Shown here piece after piece: positions 1-4,961 of a DNA stretch of 21,824 bases. Position 1 is the stretch's first letter. The number at the start of each line of letters is the position of its first letter. Origin of the DNA: a virus; IMG/VR virus record IMGVR_UViG_3300030101_002133, positions 1 to 21,824 of that record; one strand, 5' to 3'. A program made the translations under genes and the position numbers. Below the pieces are notes generated by a model. That model made no database searches. It worked only from the letters and a program-made list of their open reading frames with translations, and had not been told where the DNA came from.

Positions 1-45
1 ACTTGATTCGGAATCATTGAAAACCCTTTATTTTTCATAAACCCT

Positions 46-321
46 TTGCCGGACATCTATATACCCAAATATAGGGTAATCAAAGAAAATTTTTTTAACG
101 AGTGCATACATAGTGAAGAACCGGATATGACTTGCCCATTTGCTGAGCAGCTATCAGAAAAAACCCTCTGCTCTCAGATATTAGGGTGGCACACCGATTA
201 TGCCGATGTTTCAGAGTTGAAATCTTGTTTTATGACTAGTAGCCCTAGGGACAAATTATCTATAGTTAATAAAATCAAAAAAAACCCTGGGAAAAATAAT
301 ATTAGAGAAGATCTGACTTAA
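46..321 (+). CDS. Doubtful 91-aa hypothetical ORF at left edge
   Basis: I do not recognise the product. The frame is open from base 7 (a TGA lies at 4-6), but the only early start is TTG at 46 with no Shine-Dalgarno site. The first ATG is at 127 and would leave about 64 residues. Four cysteines are scattered (C20, C30, C42, C61) without a CxxC pair, and the C-terminus is Lys/Asn-rich. The frame converges on the leftward operon and ends just before the terminator at 348-373. The DNA is unusually rich in ACCCT/AGGGT motifs and short hairpins, so it may be non-coding or regulatory. If real, it would be the last gene of a rightward unit entering from outside the window. Confidence 0.3.
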   Translation: MPDIYIPKYRVIKENFFNECIHSEEPDMTCPFAEQLSEKTLCSQILGWHTDYADVSELKSCFMTSSPRDKLSIVNKIKKNPGKNNIREDLT

Positions 322-340
322 GAGGCAGTTTTTAGGGCAA

Positions 341-373
341 AAAAAAAGGGGAACAAATAAAAATTTGTCCCCC
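341..373 (-). terminator. Intrinsic terminator of the leftward operon
   Basis: GGGG and ACAAAT at 348-358 pair with ATTTGT and CCCC at 362-373, with one bulged A and a short A-rich loop. Read on the minus strand, the stem is followed by a run of about nine T (348 down to 340), the classic rho-independent layout. It lies about 30 bp past the stop of the last leftward gene (404). On the plus strand only TTT follows, so it may work weakly in that direction for the ORF at 46-321. Confidence 0.85.
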
Positions 374-403
374 TTTCGTTGGGTTCATCTGCTTTGCTAA
401 TTT

Positions 404-577
404 CTAGCCTTGGGTGTTGTTTCTCACTTCTGCCACATAATGATTGAATTTGCTAATGTTGAAATATGGGTTTTGTTTCATCAAAAACCTAATCATCGCC
501 TTAACGATTTCATCATCATTTGATTTAGTGAACTGCCCTAGAATTTTAGCAATTTCTATGAAATGCTTTCTAGTCAT
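404..577 (-). CDS. Small conserved-type phage protein, 57 aa
   Basis: Reading the minus strand from ATG 577 gives 57 codons beginning MTRKHFIEIAKIL and ending NNTQG, with stop at 404-406. The Shine-Dalgarno AGGAGC lies 5-10 nt upstream. The start overlaps the end of the preceding gene by 8 bp, so translation is probably coupled. The pattern (MTRK.F..IAK..., then NPYFNISKFN) resembles a recurrent small phage protein type with MTRK near the start and an N-P-x-F-x-x-x-x-F motif. Its function is unknown to me. It is the last gene before the terminator. Confidence 0.75.
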   Translation of the reverse strand: MTRKHFIEIAKILGQFTKSNDDEIVKAMIRFLMKQNPYFNISKFNHYVAEVRNNTQG

Positions 578-986
578 TTCTGCTCCTTTCTAATTCCAAG
601 CCTTTAAGGATCTTAATGCTTGAATTTATTCTTTCTTGTAGTTCCTCATTTTCTCTTTTTAATTCCCAGTATCTTAATTGCATTTTCCAGGAAGATTTAG
701 AAAGGTTATCATATCGCATTTTTAACCTTTCCAAAGTAAGAGCATAAGGGGTTTTTTTATATTTATCGCCTAAACTAGTTAAGTAATACAAACCCTCCTT
801 ATTTTTAGCAATTATACCTTTTGTTTTTAATGTCCAAAGGTTGGTGCAATACCAACCATTAGGGGCTTTTCTTGGGTTGTCTACCCCTTGCCCTTTCTTT
901 GATTGGTAATAAGTGAAGTTTTGCATTTGTTTGTATGTCATAGGGCTTTTTTTAAGCCTATAGCATAGTTTACTAATGATAGTCAT
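570..986 (-). CDS. Winged-helix/coiled-coil protein, 138 aa
   Basis: Residues about 14-75 look like a winged helix: an MTYKQMQNFTYYQ helix, a GWYCTNLWTLKTKGII recognition-type helix, then a short wing and a YYLTSLGDKY strand. Residues about 85-130 (MRYDNLSKSS through RENEELQERI) form a predicted amphipathic coiled coil. The family is consistent with a DNA-binding regulator or replication-associated phage protein; the target is unknown. Translation starts at ATG 986, preceded by a strong AAAGGAGG. The gene lies directly downstream of the hammerhead-like RNA (cleavage site between 1084 and 1083). If that RNA cleaves, this message would start with a 5'-hydroxyl and a roughly 97-nt leader. The next gene overlaps its end. 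Confidence 0.75.
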   Translation of the reverse strand: MTIISKLCYRLKKSPMTYKQMQNFTYYQSKKGQGVDNPRKAPNGWYCTNLWTLKTKGIIAKNKEGLYYLTSLGDKYKKTPYALTLERLKMRYDNLSKSSWKMQLRYWELKRENEELQERINSSIKILKGLELERSRND

Positions 987-1034
987 ACTACCTCCTTTTG
1001 CTTTCGCAGTCGTTATCTAATTTTCAAATATCTT

Positions 1035-1118
1035 GGCTATTCTCTGCTCATCAGACACCCGACAGAATAGCCTTAATGGGTGTGAACTAGGGACAATTAA
1101 GCCCCTAGTTTTCGCCTA
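1035..1118 (-). ncRNA. Hammerhead ribozyme, type II, with loop I pseudoknot
   Basis: On the minus strand all core elements occur in order. GAAA is at 1113-1110. Stem III is AACTAGGGGC (1109-1101) with GTCCCTAGTT (1094-1085) around loop TTAATT; with A15.1-U16.1 it gives about 10 pairs, one of them G·U. The cleavage-site C is 1084, context UUC^A. Stem I is ACACCC (1083-1078) with GGGTGT (1060-1055). CTGATGA is at 1054-1048. Every invariant core base (C3 U4 G5 A6 G8 A9, G12 A13 A14, H17) is present. Stem II is the open stem and is weak: two G-C pairs (1047-1114, 1046-1115), then tandem G/A mismatches. A 9-bp pseudoknot links GGCTATTCT in loop I (1072-1064) to AGAATAGCC (1043-1035), matching the known loop I/stem II contacts of active hammerheads. 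The 5' edge overlaps the stop codon of the 49-aa gene. Self-cleavage itself is inferred. Confidence 0.85.
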
Positions 1119-1265
1119 CTTTTGTTTTTTGATTTCCTTTTTAAATAGTCTTTTAGCCTCCGAAATAGTGTGATAATAAAAAACCATTTTAAAATAATTA
1201 TCATCAACTAAAGCAGATAAAACCAAACTCCCATTTATCTTATTTTTTTCTATATTTATTTCCAT
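1116..1265 (-). CDS. Small hypothetical protein, 49 aa
   Basis: ATG 1265 on the minus strand opens 49 codons: MEINIEKNKINGSLVLSALV, then YFKMVFYYHTISEAKRLFKK and a basic end, with TAG at 1118-1116. A strong Shine-Dalgarno TAAGGAGG lies about 7 nt upstream, inside the end of the preceding gene, whose stop abuts this start. The layout (short strand, turn, strand, then a helix S-EAKRLFKKEIKKQK) resembles small accessory proteins common in phage early operons. I assign no function. Its stop codon overlaps the first bases of the hammerhead-like RNA, so cleavage would leave this gene's mRNA with a cyclic-phosphate end after the stable stem III hairpin. Confidence 0.7.
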   Translation of the reverse strand: MEINIEKNKINGSLVLSALVDDNYFKMVFYYHTISEAKRLFKKEIKKQK

Positions 1266-1886
1266 TTATCTTACCTCCTTATTTTTAAAGTCTCTTACAA
1301 TCTCAATTGATACATTGAAAGACTTGCCACAATCATCACAACCCCAATGCTCCAATTCTCCACATATTAACTCTTCCACATATTCAATGTTCTTGCAGTC
1401 TTTAGGGCATTTATTTTGCTTACTAGCCCACTCATCAAAGACGAAGACAACATTGGCTTTAAGTTCGTTAATATCATCTTCATTAAGATTGTAAATCACT
1501 GGGAATTGAATTAAATCGTGTGCTTTATCTAATACAACATTTTGTAATTTAAGTTCATTTTTAAAGCACATTTCGGCATATAAACCATTACCTCCATACC
1601 TTGTATAATCAAACCCTTTTTGATGTCTTGCAATGATTTCTGCAAGTCCATAAATGTTTGATTGATAAGATGCAATTTCTTCGGTGCTTTTACAATCTAG
1701 GCAATAATATTCTTCAATATGACTTTGATTAAATAAGCCTTTAACCTCATAATCAAACTCAACATTGATACTGCCACAATCACTGCAAGTGGTTTCATCT
1801 TTATAATGAATACAAGAGCAAGAAGTTAAATACTTGCCCTCTTCATATTTAGTTGCCACACCTTGCATTATATTATTATAACTCAT
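1266..1886 (-). CDS. Cys-rich zinc-ribbon-like protein, 206 aa
   Basis: The N-terminal part has C23/C25, CSDC (C34, C37) and CLDC (C62, C65), spaced as in a zinc ribbon. The C-terminal part has C160/C164, C175 and CDDCGKSF (C183, C186), a second ribbon-like knuckle. The middle is a plain mixed domain. Such proteins usually bind nucleic acid or stabilise a fold with zinc; the role here is unknown. An ATG at 1901 would add five residues (MRRRK), but ATG 1886 has GAGGAGGAGG just upstream and is preferred. The start overlaps the 3' end of the upstream membrane-protein gene by 11 bp, which implies translational coupling. Confidence 0.7.
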   Translation of the reverse strand: MSYNNIMQGVATKYEEGKYLTSCSCIHYKDETTCSDCGSINVEFDYEVKGLFNQSHIEEYYCLDCKSTEEIASYQSNIYGLAEIIARHQKGFDYTRYGGNGLYAEMCFKNELKLQNVVLDKAHDLIQFPVIYNLNEDDINELKANVVFVFDEWASKQNKCPKDCKNIEYVEELICGELEHWGCDDCGKSFNVSIEIVRDFKNKEVR

Positions 1887-2265
1887 CTTCCTCCTCCTCA
1901 TCTTTTACATAAGACATTGCTAGAGTTTGAAGTTCTTCTTGAGTGTCTTCTATCACTTGCTCATAATCTAGACCATCATATTCTTCGCCATTATATTCGA
2001 ATATTTCCCCATCATATATTTTGTATTTAATGGTAAAATCATAATCATCTTCAACAAACTCTAATTCGTTAATCTCTTGCTCATATTCCAACTCTGTTTG
2101 ATACATCATAATTGCAACTAGTAAACCAAAAACACACATTACAAACCAATTCAAAAGCAATGGGTTTGCTTGGTTAAATTGCATCATGAAAGGTATGACA
2201 ATCATACCCATTGCACAAACTACCATACAAAATACTAGCATTGATTTTAATATTATACTTCTCAT
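1876..2265 (-). CDS. Two-helix membrane protein with acidic tail, 129 aa
   Basis: Two hydrophobic segments (about residues 5-29 and 36-55) form a hairpin in the membrane with a short N/Q/P loop between. The remaining 70 residues are strongly acidic, with Glu/Asp/Tyr-rich stretches and a final DEEEEDEL. This looks like an inner-membrane protein with a soluble acidic domain. Candidate roles, by inference only, are superinfection exclusion or host takeover. It is the first gene of the leftward operon. Its start ATG 2265 is preceded by AGGAGAG. No confident promoter was found upstream; a large inverted repeat ending in seven T (2326-2381) lies in its leader or promoter region. Confidence 0.65.
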   Translation of the reverse strand: MRSIILKSMLVFCMVVCAMGMIVIPFMMQFNQANPLLLNWFVMCVFGLLVAIMMYQTELEYEQEINELEFVEDDYDFTIKYKIYDGEIFEYNGEEYDGLDYEQVIEDTQEELQTLAMSYVKDEEEEDEL

Positions 2266-2327
2266 TTTATCTACTCTCCTTTTATTAGTTAAATAAGTCA
2301 GTTAATACAATATAATAATAAATAGAA

Positions 2328-2381
2328 AAAAAGGGGGAATTTTCTTTTTGAACCGATTAGGATCAATACACCCCCCTTTTT
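2328..2381 (-). promoter_or_regulatory. Inverted repeat, possible attenuator or terminator
   Basis: AAAAAGGGGG (2328-2337) is the exact reverse complement of CCCCCTTTTT (2372-2381), with a 34-nt loop. Read leftward, the stem ends in a run of seven T (2332-2326), so it has terminator form. It lies upstream of the first leftward gene at 2265. It could be an attenuator in that gene's leader, or a stop for stray antisense transcription from the right. On the plus strand it is followed by five T. Which role applies cannot be told from sequence, because the leftward promoter is not identified. Confidence 0.5.
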
Positions 2382-2454
2382 ATCAAGTTTTTTTTATGTC
2401 CAAATGAACAAAAAGGGAAGTAAGCGGAAAAAGCCCCCCCCTTTCTGCCACTTT

Positions 2455-2482
2455 GTCAAGCAATGGATCTAAACTGCTTGAC
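2455..2482. promoter_or_regulatory. Inverted repeat overlapping -35 box (operator candidate)
   Basis: GTCAAGCA (2455-2462) and TGCTTGAC (2475-2482) are exact reverse complements, 12 bp apart. Arm centres are 20 bp apart, about two helical turns. The right arm contains most of the -35 hexamer TTGACT (2478-2483), so a dimer bound here would block RNA polymerase. The HTH protein encoded just downstream (2624-2929) or the winged-helix protein (570-986) are possible binders; that is speculation. Confidence 0.55.
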
Positions 2483-2507
2483 TTCCTCGGAACACTTTGC
2501 ATATAAT
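2478..2507 (+). promoter_or_regulatory. Strong sigma-70-type promoter for the rightward genes
   Basis: TTGACT (2478-2483, 5/6 match to consensus) and TATAAT (2502-2507, 6/6) are 18 bp apart. Transcription would start near 2514, giving a leader of about 110 nt before the first rightward gene at 2624. It is the only promoter of this quality noticed in the window and would suit the head, fibre, lysis and tail genes, which run with little spacing to the right edge. Confidence 0.75.
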
Positions 2508-2536
2508 AAACATTATGTATAATTACCGGAACTTTT

Positions 2537-2571
2537 ACCCCCCTATACCCAAGGACAAGCAGCGGGGGGGT
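2537..2571 (+). promoter_or_regulatory. GC hairpin in the rightward leader RNA
   Basis: ACCCCCC (2537-2543) can pair with GGGGGGT (2565-2571) around a 21-nt loop, a seven-pair stem of mostly G-C. No T run follows, so it is not a standard terminator. It sits about 50 nt upstream of the first start codon and could stabilise the 5' end of the long transcript or bind a regulator. Confidence 0.45.
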
Positions 2572-2623
2572 GCGTGTTTGACTCTAAAAATTTTCAGTAT
2601 GCTTGTAAAAGGAGTTTTGACAA

Positions 2624-2929
2624 ATGAGTGATTGGGAGATGCTCACAGATAAAAATGCAGAAATGCTCACAGATGCACAAGACCTTAGAACAGAGTTTGT
2701 GAAGAAGTTAAGAATCTTTGAAACTGGCTTAGTGGATCCCGAAGATCGTAAATGGCAGTTAAAAGCCCACGAGGCTTATGATGTTCTTTCTGTTCGTGAA
2801 CGACAAGTATTTAAACTTCGCCTTAGCCTAATGACTTTCCCCCACATTGCCCAGGGGCTTGATATTTCTGTTAGTAGTGCAAAAACCTACTGGCGAAGAG
2901 CTTTGATGAAGTGCGAACAGTTTTTGTAG
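2624..2929 (+). CDS. Small HTH protein (sigma region 4/LuxR-type), 101 aa
   Basis: Residues about 55-101 (LSVRERQVFKLRL, then FPHIAQGLDISVSSAKTYW) match the helix-turn-helix layout of sigma-70 region 4 and LuxR-type domains: L-S-x-R-E-R at the first helix, IA..L.IS..S at the turn and recognition helix. The N-terminal half is charged and shows no domain I know. The size fits either a small transcription regulator or a divergent small terminase; a separate TerS candidate lies downstream, so a regulator is preferred. The Shine-Dalgarno AAAGGAG is at 2608-2614. It is the first gene after the rightward promoter. Confidence 0.75.
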   Translation: MSDWEMLTDKNAEMLTDAQDLRTEFVKKLRIFETGLVDPEDRKWQLKAHEAYDVLSVRERQVFKLRLSLMTFPHIAQGLDISVSSAKTYWRRALMKCEQFL

Positions 2930-2972
2930 TCTAAAAAGCAATTAGATGAACAACTAAAATAAAGGGGGAATC

Positions 2973-3056
2973 ATGCCAAAAGGAATCGGATATGGTAAAA
3001 AAAAGAAAAAAATGAAAAAAAAGAAAAAAAAGATGATTAGAGGAAGAAGATACTAG
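2973..3056 (+). CDS. Lys-rich miniprotein, 27 aa
   Basis: ATG 2973 follows a good Shine-Dalgarno (AAAGGGGGA). The 27 residues open MPKGIGYG, continue as almost pure lysine with two methionines, and end RGRRY. This MPKGxGYGKK type recurs in environmental phage genomes as a tiny head-region gene. Strong positive charge suggests nucleic-acid binding or virion DNA packing; function is unproven. The stop TAG (3054-3056) shares its G with the GTG start of the next gene, so translation may pass straight on. The coding DNA is nearly homopolymeric A/G. Confidence 0.65.
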   Translation: MPKGIGYGKKKKKMKKKKKKMIRGRRY

Positions 3057-3235
3057 TGGCTAAGAATTTGAAAGGTGTTAGTCTTAAAGGATTGTCAAAA
3101 GTTCAAAAAAGACAAATGAGCAAACATAAAGTTCATCACACCAAAGCACATCTAAGAAGTATGGCAGCAGCAATGAGAAAAGGTAAAACCTTTAAACAAG
3201 CTCATACCTCTGCTATGAGAAAAATTGGAAAATGA
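3056..3235 (+). CDS. Basic small protein, 59 aa
   Basis: GTG 3056 opens MAKNLKGVSLKGLSKVQKRQ and the protein ends KGKTFKQAHTSAMRKIGK. The C-terminal signature (KGKTF-QAH-xAM-x-x-GK) recalls small basic phage proteins with a short helix-turn-helix-like end; the function is not known. GTG is chosen because it fuses to the previous stop (TAGTG) and gives the full frame; an internal ATG at 3116 lacks a Shine-Dalgarno. The stop TGA overlaps the next ATG (ATGA). Part of a string of miniproteins leading into terminase. Confidence 0.65.
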   Translation: MAKNLKGVSLKGLSKVQKRQMSKHKVHHTKAHLRSMAAAMRKGKTFKQAHTSAMRKIGK

Positions 3236-3351
3236 ACGTTACAAAAGTTACAGCACGAAACTTCATACCTAAAAAATTATTAGGAAAAAAGAAAAGTATT
3301 AAACAAAAACTCAAAAAGATAAAAATCAATGCCAAAAATTTTAAATATTGA
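3232..3351 (+). CDS. Very basic miniprotein, 39 aa
   Basis: ATG 3232 sits in an ATGA overlap with the preceding stop and gives MNVTKVTARNFIPKKLLGKK and a lysine-rich helix, ending AKNFKY. About one third of the residues are Lys or Arg. There is no independent Shine-Dalgarno, so it depends on coupling. The last 23 bp overlap the start of TerS in another frame. It could serve mainly to carry ribosomes to the TerS start. The product's role is unknown. Confidence 0.5.
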   Translation: MNVTKVTARNFIPKKLLGKKKSIKQKLKKIKINAKNFKY

Positions 3352-3673
3352 TCCAGAGAAAGTCGAAATGTTAGCTAGTTTCGGTTGTAGTACAATCGAG
3401 ATTGCAAAATTCTTCCAATGTGATGAATCAACAATTCGTAAAAAGTATAAGTCAGAATTAGAATCTGGGAAAGAACAAATGAAAATCCGACTTAGACAAC
3501 TTCAATGGAAACACGCATCATTAGGAAACACTGCATTATTAATATTTTTAGGAAAGCAATATCTTGGACAATCTGAAAAACAAGAAGTCGATTTCAGTGG
3601 AAACCTAGAAGCGATCTTAAAAGAGTGTGGATATGTGGACAACCCAATAGATGCTAAAGAAGATACTGAATAA
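3329..3673 (+). CDS. Terminase small subunit
   Basis: The 114-aa protein starts with an HTH (residues about 8-40: VEMLASFGCSTIEIAKFFQC then DESTIRKKY), the DNA-recognition part typical of small terminase subunits. An oligomerisation-type helical stretch follows (KIRLRQLQWKHASLGNTALL, then FLGKQYLGQ), a very characteristic TerS pattern. TerS binds the pac/cos site and hands DNA to the large subunit. The gene overlaps TerL by 23 bp and lies directly before it. An acidic tail (DAKEDTE) closes the protein. The start ATG 3329 lies within the preceding miniprotein frame. Confidence 0.85.
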   Translation: MPKILNIDPEKVEMLASFGCSTIEIAKFFQCDESTIRKKYKSELESGKEQMKIRLRQLQWKHASLGNTALLIFLGKQYLGQSEKQEVDFSGNLEAILKECGYVDNPIDAKEDTE

Positions 3674-4961
3674 AGAAAAGCTCTGGTCATTAATCGATTA
3701 TGTTCCTACACAGAATCAATTAGATGTTCATGACTCTTGTGCTAGGTTTCGAGTAAATATTCAAGGTCGTAGATCAGGAAAGTCATTTTCTGCTGCAGCC
3801 GAAGCACTCCCATACTTACTTACCCCCAACACTAGGGGGTGGGTAGTTGCTCCTAATTATGAGTTATGTGATAAAGTTGCTCGTTTAATTAAGCAGTATG
3901 TAATTCTGGATTTAAAACTACCTATTGCAGCCAAAAAAGAAATATCCGGACAAATCTATTACTTAAAATTATTAGGACTAAATAGCGAATTGTGGATTAA
4001 GTCTTGTGATAACCCAGATTCCTTAGTGGGGGAGGGGCTTGACTGGATGATTATTGATGAGGCAGCTAGGGTAAAACAAATTGTCTGGGAACAATATTTA
4101 AGACCAACATTATCAGACAGAGAGGGGTGGTGCTTATTTACCACTACACCTTTAGGGTATAATTGGATTTATGATTTATATGTACGAGGACAACAAAAAG
4201 AATATCAAGACTGGGACTCCTGGCAACATCCATCTTGGGAATCTCCATACTTTAAGGAAACAATGGATGAACTTAAAAAGACACTTACAAAAGAAACATT
4301 GGCTCAAGAGTTTGGAGCAGAGTTTACTTCATTTGCAGGTAAGGTATATGATTTTGATCGTAGGGTTCATATCGGTAATTACAAATACAATCCCGATTTA
4401 CCTACTTACTGTTCTATTGACTTTGGTTTTAGGATGCCTTGTGTGAATTGGTTTCAAATAGAAACAGCAGATAATGAAGACGAATTAGACACCATTTATG
4501 TGATTGATGAAATTTGTCACGAAGAAAATATTAAGACAGAAGACTTAGCAAAAATGATTTTAAATAAACCTTATGATGTCAGAAGATACTTCTGTGATCC
4601 TGCAGGGGGGGGAGTTCAAGCACAAAGTGGTATTGGAGATATAGAAATTTTTAGAAGACATGGTATTAATGTTCAATACAAAAGAGATAGAATTTCTCGT
4701 AACATCGCAAATGGTGTTGCTCATGTTAGAAGTTGGTTTGAAGATGCCGATGGAGATCCTCATATCTTCTATGATGAGGGTTGTAAATCCAGTATTGAAA
4801 GTATTGAGAATTATAGATACCCAGAAAAGAAATCAGATCAACGATTAAAAGAAGAACCTTTAAAAGATGGTAGAAATGACCACCACGCAGATACTCTAAG
4901 ATATTTTATAGTAAACCTTTACCCTATTAAACAGAACAAGGCAGGAACGATACAATGGTAA
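3651..4961 (+). CDS. terL: Terminase large subunit (packaging ATPase/nuclease)
   Basis: 436 aa with both enzymatic domains. ATPase: Walker A GRRSGKS (39-45), Walker B WMIIDEAA (132-139, with D136 and E137), coupling motif LFTTTP (162-167). Nuclease (RNase H fold): SIDFGF with D257, IDE at 285-287, FCDPAGGG with D316, and HHADTLRY with D414. It powers DNA entry through the portal and cuts concatemers. The start at 3651 overlaps TerS by 23 bp and no other Met precedes Walker A. A run of eight G (4605-4612) inside the gene encodes the AGGG after D316; it is in frame, but such a tract is slippage-prone. Confidence 0.97.
   Translation: MLKKILNKEKLWSLIDYVPTQNQLDVHDSCARFRVNIQGRRSGKSFSAAAEALPYLLTPNTRGWVVAPNYELCDKVARLIKQYVILDLKLPIAAKKEISGQIYYLKLLGLNSELWIKSCDNPDSLVGEGLDWMIIDEAARVKQIVWEQYLRPTLSDREGWCLFTTTPLGYNWIYDLYVRGQQKEYQDWDSWQHPSWESPYFKETMDELKKTLTKETLAQEFGAEFTSFAGKVYDFDRRVHIGNYKYNPDLPTYCSIDFGFRMPCVNWFQIETADNEDELDTIYVIDEICHEENIKTEDLAKMILNKPYDVRRYFCDPAGGGVQAQSGIGDIEIFRRHGINVQYKRDRISRNIANGVAHVRSWFEDADGDPHIFYDEGCKSSIESIENYRYPEKKSDQRLKEEPLKDGRNDHHADTLRYFIVNLYPIKQNKAGTIQW

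Larger units (their letters stand above)
2266..2623. other. Divergent control region between the two operons
   Basis: This 358-bp non-coding stretch separates leftward genes (start 2265) from rightward genes (start 2624). It contains five G or C runs of 5-8 bases (2333-2337, 2371-2376, 2434-2441, 2538-2543, 2564-2570), striking against the AT-rich background. It also has a 10-bp inverted repeat at 2328-2381, an 8-bp inverted repeat at 2455-2482, a strong rightward promoter at 2478-2507 and a GC hairpin in the rightward leader. No small ORF with a ribosome binding site was seen. A leftward promoter must lie here or nearby, but no convincing pair of boxes was found. One TATATT (5/6 match, about 2316-2311 on the minus strand) has no -35 box. 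Confidence 0.7.

Noticed and set aside
2454-2459. Perfect TTGACA on the minus strand as -35 of a leftward promoter
   Set aside because: At 16-18 bp downstream the sequence is G/C tract and T-rich with no -10-like hexamer.
4171-4446. 91-aa ORF inside the terminase large subunit gene
   Set aside because: TerL motifs run through the region in the main frame, and the alternative product has no recognisable domain or start signal.
4605-4612. Eight-G run in TerL as a possible frameshift mutation
   Set aside because: The nuclease motif after it (HHADTLRY) stays in frame, so the gene is intact as sequenced.
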